Positions 1-9,016 of a stretch of DNA of 64,000 bases are shown here, one piece after another. The stretch covers positions 310,001 through 374,000 of the forward strand of contig CBDFKJ010000006.1 in NCBI GenBank assembly GCA_965248805.1, written 5' to 3'. The notes beneath the pieces were generated by a model. That model was not told where the DNA came from, did no database searches, and worked only from the letters and a program-made list of their open reading frames with translations. Within the stretch, counting starts at the first letter, position 1. Each line of letters opens with the position of its first letter. This DNA comes from CBDFKJ01 sp965248805. Lineage in GTDB: Bacteria; Pseudomonadota; Alphaproteobacteria; UBA6615. The position numbers and the translations under genes are program-made.

Positions 1-735
1 CAGGTTGATGTTGCCGATGACGGCGTGCTCGCTCGTGTCGATCACCGATATCGTGCCGCCGATTTCAGCCGTTACGTAGGCGCGCGATCCGTCGTGGGAG
101 AACACGACCACGCGTGGTCGGTTTCCCACCAGAATGTGCTTGACGACCCTGAACTCGACAGCATCGTAAATCGTAACCGTATGCGTGGCCTCGGCAGTGA
201 GGTAGACCCAACGGCCGTCGGGGCTGACGGCCACACCCTCGGCCTCGATGCCGACACGAAAGTTGATGAACTGCTCGCCAGTGTCGATATCGTACCCTGC
301 GCCTTGGGCGATCGCCTCGAGCGATGCCCAAATCTGCGTTCCGCTCGGATTGGTGGCCAGGCGTTCAGGATTTCCCCCCGCCTCGTACTCGCGCAGCACC
401 GTGTTGGTGCGCACGTCGATGGCGACGATTTTGTCCTCCGAGGTCATGAATTGCGGATGGAAGTCGCTGACCGCCACATAGATGACGTTGCCGTCGGGAC
501 TGACTGACATGCCGCGCGGACGCACCACACCGGGACGACCGGAGATCGGAATGGTGGCGATGACCGTGTCGGTGGCGCTGTCGATAACCGAGATGTCGGC
601 GCTGTACTCGTTCGCGGAATAGATGCGGTAGGTTTCCTGGGCGGATACCTCGGCTCCGAATAGAAAGGCACCGGCGATCACCAGCCCAGCGATCCAACGC
701 CCCCTATGCGCCCCCTCGCGGACCGATTGATTCAT
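1..735 (-). CDS. YVTN beta-propeller protein, PQQ-associated (partial)
   Basis: The reading frame is open from the ATG at 735 to the window edge (245 codons), so the C-terminus lies outside. An N-terminal hydrophobic stretch (about residues 14-32, ending VSAQ) looks like a signal peptide, so the protein is probably periplasmic. It contains repeated blade motifs of the YVTN type: SPDGNVIYVAV, SPDGRWVYLTA and SHDGSRAYVTA, each followed by a VIDT-like strand. This matches the beta-propeller proteins found beside PQQ-dependent alcohol dehydrogenases. The neighbouring substrate-binding protein of the same pathway supports that role. Its exact function is not established; it may bind a quinoprotein or its cofactor. 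Confidence 0.8.
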   Translation of the reverse strand, partial: MNQSVREGAHRGRWIAGLVIAGAFLFGAEVSAQETYRIYSANEYSADISVIDSATDTVIATIPISGRPGVVRPRGMSVSPDGNVIYVAVSDFHPQFMTSEDKIVAIDVRTNTVLREYEAGGNPERLATNPSGTQIWASLEAIAQGAGYDIDTGEQFINFRVGIEAEGVAVSPDGRWVYLTAEATHTVTIYDAVEFRVVKHILVGNRPRVVVFSHDGSRAYVTAEIGGTISVIDTSEHAVIGNINL

Positions 736-975
736 GTGACTTGCTTCCATCCTTGAGGCCGAGACTGCGCGGAACCGCAGACCGGCGATGAACGACCCAT
801 CGAGTGTAAGTTACGGAGACACGAGCAAAATCCGTGCCAGTATGCAAGCACAGGAGTACTCCATAAATCCGGCGCATTCCAACGGCTGTAGCGCACACCG
901 CCTGCCTGGTTGACGGGCTGTGGCCGCTGATGGCTGATAGGAACCACCACCCTGCTCGATCTCACCGCCACGAAA

Positions 976-2247
976 TTACTGCGCACAGCGGCTCTGAGCC
1001 TCAAGGTCGCCGAGCTGATCCAGGCGCTCGATCAGGTCGGTGCCCGGCAGGTAGATGGCCGGCAACTCGCCCACAAGCAAACCCAAGGCCAGCGGGCTTG
1101 CGGCTTCGCCGTTGATCTTCACCAGATAGAGCGATTGCCGCAGCTGCCTGTCCCATGGCCGAAATGAAACGCCGATCCCCTTGTGGAGATCGAAGATCGA
1201 GTCCGCGTTGAGAAGGTAGGACATGACGTCCTCGGCCGAAGCGGAGCCGCCGAACAGGGCCGCTTCATAAAGTATCTTGACGGCGTGAAAGACCGCCCAG
1301 GCCGCGGACTCCATAGGTTCTTCCCAACGCAGCAGGTAGCGGGCGTTGTATTCCCGCGCGCCGTAGGCATCGATCGTCGCTTCCCACGCGGTCGCCCGAT
1401 GGCCGACGCCCAGCGTCGGCGCGGCCTTGGCCGAGGCCGCGAAGAAAGCGCGGGTCTGGGCCTCGGGGTACGGGAACCCGGTCGTCGCGGCCGTGATGCC
1501 GGCGGCCTCAAGCTCGCCGAGCACCCGCAACTGGTCGGAGGCGCTGAGCAACAGCATCACCACATCGGCGTGGGAGCTACGGATGGCGTCCGCCAATACG
1601 GCACCGCCGGCATCGGACGAGATCACGGTATGCCCGACCTCGCGGGCGCCGAAGTGGCGCTCCTGCATCGACCAGCGAATGCGCTCGTATTGCGACCGGC
1701 TCTCATCCGTGTCCTGCCCAACGAAGTACCACTGCCGGAAGCCCGAACGGACGTACCAGCCGACAAAGGCGTCGAGATACATCGCCGCGCTGGGTTCCAT
1801 GTGGAAGCTGGTGGCGGAGCAGCGCTCGTTCCGGAGCGTGTCGGCCGACGCGCCGACATTGACGAAAGGCACGCCACGTCCCTCGGCCCACACGCTCAAC
1901 ACGCTCGCCTCTTGAGTGCTGAACCCGCCGATGACGGCGAATGCGCCGCCATCGACCAATCGCTCGGCGGCCGCCGCCACATCGGCGCGGCTCGCGGTTT
2001 CAGTTACCAGCGCGAAATCAATGCCGAGCAACTCGGAATTGAACCCGAATTCCTCATCTGCGATCACGGCGCCTTGGCTGGCGGCACGCGCCACCGCTGC
2101 GCTCAGCGGCGCGGCCGCAGGGTCCGGGACATCAGGCAAGATCACGCCGATGCGTATCGCACCCTCCGGCAACCCTTGCGCGTGCGCGCACAAAGGCGCC
2201 GACAGAATCGCGATGAAGACGCGAAGGCATCGCCAGAGGTCGCTCAC
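976..2247 (-). CDS. ABC transporter substrate-binding protein of the PQQ-dependent alcohol dehydrogenase system
   Basis: The product has 423 residues and is a periplasmic binding protein of the branched-chain amino acid (LivJ) fold. It starts with GTG at 2247, preceded by GGAGG about 9 bases upstream, and has a clear signal peptide ending near AHAQ (residue 24). The core shows IRIGVILPD near the N-terminus, then an ADEEFGFNSELLGIDF segment and VIGGFSTQEASVLS, typical of this fold. Family members occur with PQQ-dependent dehydrogenases and beta-propeller proteins, and one lies next to it here. The ligand is unknown; no permease or ATPase gene is adjacent. Confidence 0.8.
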   Translation of the reverse strand: MSDLWRCLRVFIAILSAPLCAHAQGLPEGAIRIGVILPDVPDPAAAPLSAAVARAASQGAVIADEEFGFNSELLGIDFALVTETASRADVAAAAERLVDGGAFAVIGGFSTQEASVLSVWAEGRGVPFVNVGASADTLRNERCSATSFHMEPSAAMYLDAFVGWYVRSGFRQWYFVGQDTDESRSQYERIRWSMQERHFGAREVGHTVISSDAGGAVLADAIRSSHADVVMLLLSASDQLRVLGELEAAGITAATTGFPYPEAQTRAFFAASAKAAPTLGVGHRATAWEATIDAYGAREYNARYLLRWEEPMESAAWAVFHAVKILYEAALFGGSASAEDVMSYLLNADSIFDLHKGIGVSFRPWDRQLRQSLYLVKINGEAASPLALGLLVGELPAIYLPGTDLIERLDQLGDLEAQSRCAQ

Positions 2248-2517
2248 GGCACCGGCCTCCCAGGTTGTTACGAACCGGCCTGCCGCTCTGTGGGCGGCTG
2301 GTTCAGATCGGCAATGATGACGTCAGGCGAGGCACGCGGCAAGGCCGCGCCGCCGAGCCGGCCGGCGCCATGTCCACTCCGGCCGGGTTTTGCGCTGCGC
2401 GAACCCGCGGAGACTGGCTCAATCGATAGTCCGCCAACCCATCTCACCGATTGCGTGCGCGCCCGCAGTTCCCTACTCTTTGGAGAGCAGGAGGTACTAT
2501 GGCGGAGCAGACAGCCG

Positions 2518-3141
2518 ATGCAGAATAGCAAACGCGCGTTTCTATTGGCAATTGGCCTCGCGGTCGCGGGGGCCGCCGCCGTGGTGGCGAACGGCACCCT
2601 GGTTGGTCGTGGGGCAGCGCCTGTCGACGAGGCTCAGGCAGCCTCGGCGGGCAAGGCGGAGCTGCTTCCCGCGCCGACTATTGGCCCAGATGGACTCTTC
2701 GTGGAGGCCTGGTTCCGCCCGACCACCGGAGACCTTTCCCGCGACGTTGCCCTGGCGGCCGGCGAGGGCAAGGTACTCGCCATATTCTGGGAGCTGGACG
2801 GGTGCGGGTTCTGCGCCCTCCTGCACAACGAGGCGCTGCGTATTCCGGAGCTGCACGCATACGTATCGGACCGCTTCTATGCGGTTCAGCTCGACTATCA
2901 GGGTGACAGGATCATTCGCGATTTCGATGGCGTTGAAGCCGCCGAACGCGACATTGCCTCCCGGCATCGGGCACGGGGAACGCCGACCATCGAATTCCTC
3001 ACCGCGGACGCAGAGGTGGTGCTTCGGATCCCCGGATATGCGGAGCCCCCTATCCTGCTGGGGGCGTTCGAGTACGTCGACACCGGCGCCTATCGCGAGT
3101 CCAACATCAATGATTGGCTTCAGGCTCAAGGTCTCCTCTAA
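2518..3141 (+). CDS. Thioredoxin-like (SoxW-type) exported protein
   Basis: The product has 207 residues. An N-terminal hydrophobic helix (about residues 7-30) suggests export or membrane anchoring. The thioredoxin-like core holds a CGFC redox motif near residue 99, preceded by IFWELDG, and a cis-proline-type GTPTIEFL segment. Such proteins reduce or maintain disulfides in periplasmic c-type cytochrome or sulfur pathways. The ATG at 2518 is the first in frame; an AGGAGG sequence slightly upstream sits before another ATG (2499) that opens only nine codons. A c-type cytochrome gene follows after about 40 bases, so the two are probably co-transcribed. Confidence 0.7.
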   Translation: MQNSKRAFLLAIGLAVAGAAAVVANGTLVGRGAAPVDEAQAASAGKAELLPAPTIGPDGLFVEAWFRPTTGDLSRDVALAAGEGKVLAIFWELDGCGFCALLHNEALRIPELHAYVSDRFYAVQLDYQGDRIIRDFDGVEAAERDIASRHRARGTPTIEFLTADAEVVLRIPGYAEPPILLGAFEYVDTGAYRESNINDWLQAQGLL

Positions 3142-3181
3142 CGATGTCGCCGGCCAGCCCCAGAGAACCGCCAGCGCAGCT

Positions 3182-3742
3182 ATGGACCGGTTGAACGCTA
3201 CTCGGGTATCTGCAAGGCCGGGCTGGATGGCGCCCATCGCCAACCGAAGCCCGATAGCGGCGCTGCTGCTTTGCGGCTTGTTCGCGAGCGCACCCACGGT
3301 TGCACAAGACCTCGCCCCCGGCCTGATCGACGAAGGCATGCGCATCTACAAGACCCGCGCCGCATGCCAGGACTGCCATAGCTGGACCGGCATGGGCGGT
3401 CCCGCCAATGACGAGCCGGCAAATGAAGCTGGACCCTCGCTCGTGCGGTCCGAACTCGATCGCGAGGCAATGATCGAGATCATATCCTGCGGATCATGGG
3501 CGCGTGAGAAGCCACAGTATTTGGCGGTGGCTTGGACCGAGGAGTTCCCCTGCTACGGCAAGACCGTAGCAGACGCCGCCCCAGACCGGAGGCCGCCTCG
3601 TGCTAGCCCGCAGTTGCTCCCCAGCGAGATCGAGGCCGTGGTGACCTATGTGCGGCAGGTCTACCAGGGCAAAGAGATGACCCTGGATTTGTGCATCAAG
3701 TATAACGGCCCCCGCTCGCGCGCCTGCGACCGCTATCGCTGA
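3182..3742 (+). CDS. c-type cytochrome, PQQ-cluster associated
   Basis: This encodes a small exported cytochrome with one haem-binding CQDCH motif about 45 residues after the signal peptide. The signal peptide is clear when translation starts at the internal ATG 3227 (IAALLLCGLFASAPTVAQ). The upstream ATG 3182 is also possible and would add 15 residues. Further cysteines (SCGSWAREK, FPCYGK, LCIKY) could add disulfides. It probably accepts electrons from a periplasmic quinoprotein dehydrogenase and passes them to the terminal oxidase. The dehydrogenase itself is not in the window. Confidence 0.75.
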   Translation: MDRLNATRVSARPGWMAPIANRSPIAALLLCGLFASAPTVAQDLAPGLIDEGMRIYKTRAACQDCHSWTGMGGPANDEPANEAGPSLVRSELDREAMIEIISCGSWAREKPQYLAVAWTEEFPCYGKTVADAAPDRRPPRASPQLLPSEIEAVVTYVRQVYQGKEMTLDLCIKYNGPRSRACDRYR

Positions 3743-3829
3743 CGGCGGGGACAGGATGCAAGCGGCTCAACGCTATCCCTTGGCACATTTAGGGCCATCG
3801 ATCGGGGCTTCCTAAGTTATTCGTACTAT

Positions 3830-3880
3830 TGGCGCGCCCGGCAGGACTCGAACCTGCGAGCCCTTGATTGGGAATCAAAG
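3830..3880 (-). other. 3' half of a tRNA-Arg-like gene (attachment-site scar)
   Basis: Read on the minus strand the segment contains an anticodon arm with loop TTCCCAA, a five-base variable region, a perfect T arm (stems GCAGG and CCTGC around TTCGAGT) and an acceptor strand CGGGCGC followed by G and CCA. The CGGGCGC-G-CCA end is typical of bacterial tRNA-Arg. The D arm and 5' acceptor strand are missing from the sequence beyond 3881, so it is not a functional tRNA. A truncated integrase begins 150 bases away, which fits a residual att core. Confidence 0.65.
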
Positions 3881-4030
3881 CTGATGGGATTTCACAGCCC
3901 TTCGATCAAATGCTTTTCCTCAGTATTTTGCGTGTGAATATGGCGAGTTAGGCCTACATGCCGTTTCACAAGGTAACACACGCATTCAGCCAAAAGTGTT
4001 GCCTGGGGTGTTGCCTCAGAGGGACCACCG

Positions 4031-4216
4031 ATGAAACGGAGATTGACCGCGCTCAACGTCACCAAGCTCCCGAAGCCCGCGACAGGGCAGATCGAATACA
4101 GCGATCCGGATCTGCAGGGCTTTGCGTTGCGAGTGAGCGCTAGCGCCGTTCGAAGCTATGTCCTGCGCTATGTGCGGTTGGTTGTTTGCAGGTTTCAGAC
4201 CCGTCGGAGCCGGTAG
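4031..4216 (+). pseudogene. Tyrosine integrase, N-terminal remnant
   Basis: The first 49 codons match the arm-binding (DUF4102-like) start of tRNA-targeting integrases: KRRLTALNV, then EYSDPDLQGFALRV and SYVLRY. After codon 49 (about 4177) the similarity stops and a short unrelated tail ends at 4216. Everything encoding the catalytic domain is absent. It lies beside the tRNA fragment at 3830, so it marks an integrative element that has since decayed or been replaced. Confidence 0.65.
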
Positions 4217-4795
4217 GAGTTGGCCTACCTCTACATCGATCTTCCAACAACCATCGTCGGAGCAGCTAGCTTTGTTCTTGTCGGGGCGCTGCATTTGCAG
4301 TACTATCATACGCGCAATGCGTCTCATTGCACGCATGGTAGCGCGTTGCGCCGTTCCTCCGTACTGCGAGCGTGCAAGCGAGCGATCCCCACAGATCGCT
4401 CGTTTTCAATTTTTTGCCAAGGAGCCGCCTACGCTCTAGCGTCTGTTAGCCTCAGTGAGACGCGTTTGCACAGCTGTTATGTGGCGCTGCCTGCGGCCAA
4501 GCCTCTCACCCACTTTTCGCGCAATGAGTAGGTGGTCACACGGCAACGGCAACGGCAAAATGTCCACGCATGCGGTCGGGCTTCGTGCGGACATCCACGC
4601 CGGAACTCGCTGCCCACAAATCTCACCCGCATATGTAGAGTTCTCCGCAGCCAACGGCCGCCGGATGGCCCCGAACGTGATGGCTTATGCGATGCTTGGC
4701 CGTATCAACGGATATACCTTGGTCATGGTCATGGCCCAAAATCGCTGCGTCAGAATAGTTCAAACTGGAGGGAAACGCTCGCGGCCGGCGGTTGC
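4217..4795 (+). other. Region without recognisable gene
   Basis: No reading frame on either strand here resembles a known protein, and base composition is mixed. It is probably leftover DNA of the decayed integrative element. Confidence 0.4.
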
Positions 4796-4834
4796 GAAAA
4801 GGAAACCGGGAGGCCGATGGGCCTCCCGGTTCCA
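4796..4834 (-). terminator. Rho-independent terminator of the molybdenum hydroxylase operon
   Basis: A strong inverted repeat (AACCGGGAGGCC, four-base loop, GGCCTCCCGGTT) is followed on the minus strand by CCTTTTCGC. It lies about 50 bases past the stop of the last gene of the leftward operon. Confidence 0.75.
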
Positions 4835-4884
4835 GATCCGTTGCGATCGAGGTGCCGGGCGTTCGCCCGGCGGGCCCGCGATCC

Positions 4885-5880
4885 TTACGCGGCGACGGAG
4901 CGCAGGGCGCGCGCCACCAGGTTCTGCATCAACGGGATCTTGAAGTTGTTGTAGTTGAGCGGACGTGCACCGCGCACCGCCGCCTGACCGGCAAGCTTGG
5001 CCAGCTCGGCATCGACGCTCTGGCCGCGCACCGCGTCCTCGGCAACCGTCACTCGGTGCGGCACGTTCTCCACCGCGCCGACCGCGATCCGGATGTCCTC
5101 GACCACGCCGCCCGAGACCTTCGCCGCCGCGGCCACGTTGACCAGCGGGAAGTCCCAGACATTGCGGTCGGCAACCTTCTCAAAGTAGAAGGTCGCCCCC
5201 GCCCACGTCGACGGAATACGCACCGCCGTCATCACGTCGCCGGGGCCGATGTCGGTCATCCGCTCGATGTCGATCGCCGGGCCGATGTAGTAGTCGGCCG
5301 CGTCAACCACACGCTCGCCGCCGGAATTGCGCACCACCATCTGCGCCTCCAGCGCCAACAGCGCCGGAGCCGTGTCCGATGGCGTCACCGACACGCAACG
5401 GTCGGCGCCGAACAACGCATGCTCGCGGTTCATGCCACCGGGCGTGTCCGCAAAGCAGGTGTTGCCGCCCGCCCGATAGCACGGCAGGCCGTCCTGGTAG
5501 TACCAGCAGCGCGCGTCCTGATTGACGTTGCCGCCAATCGTTCCGGCGTTGCGGATCTGCGGGCTCGCCACCCGGCGGATGGCGTCGGCCAACAGACCGA
5601 ACTTCTCCTGGACCACGGCGTTCTGCTCGATCTCCGTCAGTGTCGTGGTGGCGCCAATCTCGACGCCGCCATCGACCTCACGGATACCGCGCAGCCCCTC
5701 GATCCCGGTCAGGTCCACCACGGCCGTCGGCCGTTTGATGCGGTCCTTGAACCAGTTCAGGCTGTCCTTGCCGCCGGCAAGCTTCCAGCTGTTCTCGCCG
5801 TGCTGGTCGAGCAGAGCAAGGGCGTCATCCAACTCCGACGGCTGATACAGCTCGAAGCCGGGGATCATGTCTTTAATCAT
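4885..5880 (-). CDS. FAD-binding subunit of a xanthine dehydrogenase-family enzyme (PaoB/CoxM-like)
   Basis: The product has 331 residues and belongs to the medium subunit family of molybdenum hydroxylases. It passes electrons from iron-sulfur clusters to FAD. FAD-binding signatures are LAGGKDSL near residue 35 and NAGTIGGNVNQD near residue 110. Directly after this comes a four-cysteine insert (C-x8-C-x7-C-x19-C) like the one binding a 4Fe-4S cluster in PaoB and in the 4-hydroxybenzoyl-CoA reductase beta subunit. It is last in a three-gene operon, 13 bases after the large-subunit gene, and has no export signal of its own. The substrate of the complex is not known. Confidence 0.88.
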   Translation of the reverse strand: MIKDMIPGFELYQPSELDDALALLDQHGENSWKLAGGKDSLNWFKDRIKRPTAVVDLTGIEGLRGIREVDGGVEIGATTTLTEIEQNAVVQEKFGLLADAIRRVASPQIRNAGTIGGNVNQDARCWYYQDGLPCYRAGGNTCFADTPGGMNREHALFGADRCVSVTPSDTAPALLALEAQMVVRNSGGERVVDAADYYIGPAIDIERMTDIGPGDVMTAVRIPSTWAGATFYFEKVADRNVWDFPLVNVAAAAKVSGGVVEDIRIAVGAVENVPHRVTVAEDAVRGQSVDAELAKLAGQAAVRGARPLNYNNFKIPLMQNLVARALRSVAA

Positions 5881-5893
5881 CTTCCGACCTCCC

Positions 5894-8329
5894 TTACTGT
5901 GTGTTGACCGAGAGCGGCTTCGTCGATTGTGGCCGCCCGGCCGCTACGTTAACGATCATGTCAGGCACCACCGGTGTGCGGTTGAACAGCTCACCGCCCA
6001 ACGCATCGGAAATCGCCGTCAGCACCGCTGCCGCGCCCGAGCCTTGGGCCGGTTCGCCGATGCCACGACCCCCCATCGGATTGTAGGGGTCTGGAATTTC
6101 CACCGCGGCCGTCGTAATAGTTCCGGGCGGCGGTACGTCCAAGTAGGTCGGTAGCTTGCCGGTGTGTAAACCACGCCGGGCTGGCAGGCCGTTTTGCGGG
6201 TCGTACTCGAACCGCTCGCTCAGTGCCATGCCGAAGCCCATGATGCCGCCGCTTTGCATCTGCGCGGCGAAGCCTTGCGGATGCACCAGGCGGCCGATGT
6301 CGGCGACCGAGAAGTACTCGAGGATCTCGACCTTGCCGGTTTCGGTATCGACCTCGACCACGGCACCGCCGACGGTCAGGCCCGGGACCCTGCCCTTGCG
6401 CTCCAGATTATCTTTGGCAATGCCGACCAGACCGGTGCCCGCCACGACAGGTTGGGCAAGTTTGGTAACGTCATGGACGTCTTCCGGGAACTCCTCGCCG
6501 GAGTACTTGCCGCCGAGCTCGATGGCCCGCTGCGCGGCTGCAGCATAGGTGATCGACTTCGAGGCATCGGCCTTCGAGACCACGCTCTGGTTCTTGAGCT
6601 CGTAGTCGTCCGTGGTGCCGCCGAGATCCATGGCCGCGATCTCAAGCAGCTTCGCCTTGGCGTCCATGGCGCCGACATACATTGCCCGAGTGTGGGTGTA
6701 GGTGGTGTTGGAGCCACCCTGGCCCGAACTCCATGGCACGCCACGCCGTGAGTCGCCGCGAGCGATGACGGCATTTTCCCACGGAACGTCGAGAACTTCG
6801 ACGGCGACACGGCTGGCCGCAACCTGGGAATGGGTGCCCAAATTGCCGACACCATTGTGGATGTGCAGCGTGCCGTCGGGCGTGATACGCACCAAACCGT
6901 CATAGCCGCTGCCACCGGCCGAGTGGTAACCCTGACCGATGCCGACGCCGGTTATCTTGGAGCCGTTGCGCTGGCCCGAGAGCGCCTTCTTGTCGTTGTA
7001 CCAACGCTCCGCGAACAGATCCAACGCCTCCTTCATATACGCGCTGGTGACGCCCTCTCTAGTGGCCTCTTCTCCGACGCTTGGGCTACGGACGAGCAAG
7101 GCGTCGTTGTCCGGCGCATTGATGCGCCGGATCGCGATACGGTCGAGACCGAGGTCGCTCGCCGCCTTATCCATTAAGGGCTCGATGGCCATGACGAGTT
7201 GGTTCTCGCCTGGGCCACGCTGGGCGCCGCGTGGCGGCGTGTTGGTGACCACTGGCAATCCCCGGAACTGCATCGCCTCCGGTTGATACAACATGGACAT
7301 GCAGCGCGCTGCGGAACGGAAGTCACCGCCGCCGCCGTTGGCGCCGCAATCGCTGACGATATACATCTCCACTGCCGTAATCCGGCCATCGTCCGCGAAG
7401 CCGATCTTCGCACGACCCTGGAACCCGGGACGGCCGTTGCCGTTGGTCGACTCCATTTCGCGGGTCATGCGGAACATCACGGGCCGGCCGATCTTCTTCG
7501 AGAAGTATGCCGGCAGTGCCGCCAACGAGTACGAGCGGACGCGCGAGCCGAAGCCGCCGCCCGCGTATTCGCTGATGAACACGAGATTCTCGGGCTCTAT
7601 GCCGATCAAGGTAGACAGCCGGGGAACGCACGCCGCCTGGCTCTGATGGCCAGCGTACAGCACGCACTTTTCGCCTTCCCACCAGGACATCGCCGTGCGC
7701 GGCTCCATGCAGTGATGCGGCAGGCCGTTGGTCGTGAAGCTCTCGTCGAGGATCAGTGCGGCACTTGCAAAGCCGCCCTCGACGTCGCCGTAGTTCCATT
7801 CATACGCCGGCTGGCCCAGTGGCAGCTGGCCGTCCTCGATGGCGGCGAACTCACGCGCGGTCCACTTGATCTCCTGCAGCCGCACGCCGCCGCTGCCGGA
7901 GACGTTGCCGCCCTCATGTGCGTTCGGGCCACCCGGGAACAAGCTGTCCAGCGGGTCGACGGCAAACGGCAGGGGCTCGAAGTCGATCTTGACCAATTCC
8001 ACCGCTCGTGCCGCCGTGGTCTCGTCCTCGGCCGCGATCGCCAGGATCGGGGCGCCGACATAGTTCGGCTGGTTGGTCAGGATGGGGAACTCGGGCTCGC
8101 GCCCGTGCGGCACCTCGTCGGCGGTCAGAATGCCGACGACGCCCGGCAGGGCCAACGCCTCCGAGGCATCGATGTTGCGCACTTTCGCGTGCGGCATCGG
8201 ACTTTCATAGGCCTTGGCGAATACCATGCCATCAGCGCGAATGTCTTCGGCGTATTTTGCCGCACCCGTGACCTTCGGCCGCAGGTCGTACTTCATGTCA
8301 AAGTCATGTCCAACGTATTTGAGTGCCAT
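5894..8329 (-). CDS. Molybdopterin-binding large subunit of a xanthine dehydrogenase-family enzyme (PaoC/CoxL-like)
   Basis: The product has 811 residues and carries the active-site molybdenum cofactor. Visible motifs are GGGFGSR for cofactor binding and GIGEPAQG near residue 760, which contains the catalytic glutamate. The loop aligned with the active-site motif of form I CO dehydrogenase reads GAQRGPG here rather than AYRCSFR, so it is not a form I CO dehydrogenase. A GGGAGG ribosome-binding site precedes the ATG at 8329, three bases after the small-subunit stop. It most likely oxidises an aldehyde or N-heterocycle in the periplasm, carried there with the Tat-tagged small subunit. Confidence 0.9.
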   Translation of the reverse strand: MALKYVGHDFDMKYDLRPKVTGAAKYAEDIRADGMVFAKAYESPMPHAKVRNIDASEALALPGVVGILTADEVPHGREPEFPILTNQPNYVGAPILAIAAEDETTAARAVELVKIDFEPLPFAVDPLDSLFPGGPNAHEGGNVSGSGGVRLQEIKWTAREFAAIEDGQLPLGQPAYEWNYGDVEGGFASAALILDESFTTNGLPHHCMEPRTAMSWWEGEKCVLYAGHQSQAACVPRLSTLIGIEPENLVFISEYAGGGFGSRVRSYSLAALPAYFSKKIGRPVMFRMTREMESTNGNGRPGFQGRAKIGFADDGRITAVEMYIVSDCGANGGGGDFRSAARCMSMLYQPEAMQFRGLPVVTNTPPRGAQRGPGENQLVMAIEPLMDKAASDLGLDRIAIRRINAPDNDALLVRSPSVGEEATREGVTSAYMKEALDLFAERWYNDKKALSGQRNGSKITGVGIGQGYHSAGGSGYDGLVRITPDGTLHIHNGVGNLGTHSQVAASRVAVEVLDVPWENAVIARGDSRRGVPWSSGQGGSNTTYTHTRAMYVGAMDAKAKLLEIAAMDLGGTTDDYELKNQSVVSKADASKSITYAAAAQRAIELGGKYSGEEFPEDVHDVTKLAQPVVAGTGLVGIAKDNLERKGRVPGLTVGGAVVEVDTETGKVEILEYFSVADIGRLVHPQGFAAQMQSGGIMGFGMALSERFEYDPQNGLPARRGLHTGKLPTYLDVPPPGTITTAAVEIPDPYNPMGGRGIGEPAQGSGAAAVLTAISDALGGELFNRTPVVPDMIVNVAAGRPQSTKPLSVNTQ

Positions 8330-8332
8330 CTC

Positions 8333-9016
8333 TTAAGCCTCCCGCGCCGCGCGCATCACGCCCTTGAGGTAGTGGTCGTAGGCGCCGCACCGGCACAGAT
8401 TGCCGGACATCGCGTAACGCGCTTCCTTTATCGTCGGGTTCGGGTTCGCCTTCAGCAGCGCCGCCGCCGACATCACCTGGCCCGGCGTGCAGAAGCCGCA
8501 CTGCGGTCCCAACTCGTCGACGAACGCCTGCTGCACCGGGTGCAGCTTGCCGTCGGCCCCTTCCAGGCCCTCGACCGTCGTCACTTCGCCGCCGCGCACC
8601 ATGTGCGTCAGCGTCGAGCACGAATACTGCGCCACGCCGTCGATCATCACGGTGCAGGCGCCGCACTCGGCGCGGTCACAGCCCAGCTTGGTGCCGGTCA
8701 GGCCGAGCTTGTAGCGCAACGTCAGCGCCAAAGTCTCCTGCGGCAGTACGTCGACACGGCGCTCCTGGCCGTTGACTTTGAGGGTGATCAGGCGTTCGAC
8801 CGCGCCCGCGGCCTGCGCCTGTGCCGGGCGGCTGCCCGGGCGGAACACATAGGCCGCTGCGGACACCGCGGCGCCCGAGGCGATCACGCCCTTGATGAAG
8901 CCCCGGCGCGAGGTGCGATGCTGTGCGACCTCACTCACCAGGGATCGGGCCTCGCCGGCCAGCGCCGAAGCGCCCCCGCGAGCCTCATCCAAGGTTAGCT
9001 CCAGATTATCAGGCAT
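8333..9016 (-). CDS. 2Fe-2S small subunit with Tat signal (PaoA/CoxS-like)
   Basis: The product has 227 residues when started at the ATG 9016, which follows a G-rich ribosome-binding site; an in-frame ATG at 9058 lacks one. A twin-arginine motif (SRRGFIKG) near residue 36 precedes a hydrophobic helix and an AQA cleavage region. Two 2Fe-2S domains follow: GCDRAECGACTV with a later cysteine, then CGFCTPGQ and CRCGAY. It is first in the operon, and its signal probably exports the whole folded complex. The Tat-tagged small subunit plus the four-cysteine FAD subunit resembles E. coli PaoABC, although gene order differs. Confidence 0.9.
   Translation of the reverse strand: MPDNLELTLDEARGGASALAGEARSLVSEVAQHRTSRRGFIKGVIASGAAVSAAAYVFRPGSRPAQAQAAGAVERLITLKVNGQERRVDVLPQETLALTLRYKLGLTGTKLGCDRAECGACTVMIDGVAQYSCSTLTHMVRGGEVTTVEGLEGADGKLHPVQQAFVDELGPQCGFCTPGQVMSAAALLKANPNPTIKEARYAMSGNLCRCGAYDHYLKGVMRAAREA

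Noticed and set aside
1183..2517. A long open frame on the plus strand running into the thioredoxin gene
   Set aside because: It is antisense to the well-supported substrate-binding protein gene; GC-rich DNA gives such open frames by chance.
2499..2528. Nine-codon frame behind AGGAGG before the thioredoxin gene
   Set aside because: Too short to support as a peptide; it may be a small leader, but nothing else in the sequence suggests this.
3830..3900. A complete tRNA gene
   Set aside because: T arm, anticodon arm and CCA end are present, but no D arm or matching 5' acceptor strand exists beyond 3881.
5867..8998. Long plus-strand frames opposite the molybdenum hydroxylase genes
   Set aside because: No protein family likeness; the minus-strand genes have full conserved motifs and ribosome-binding sites.
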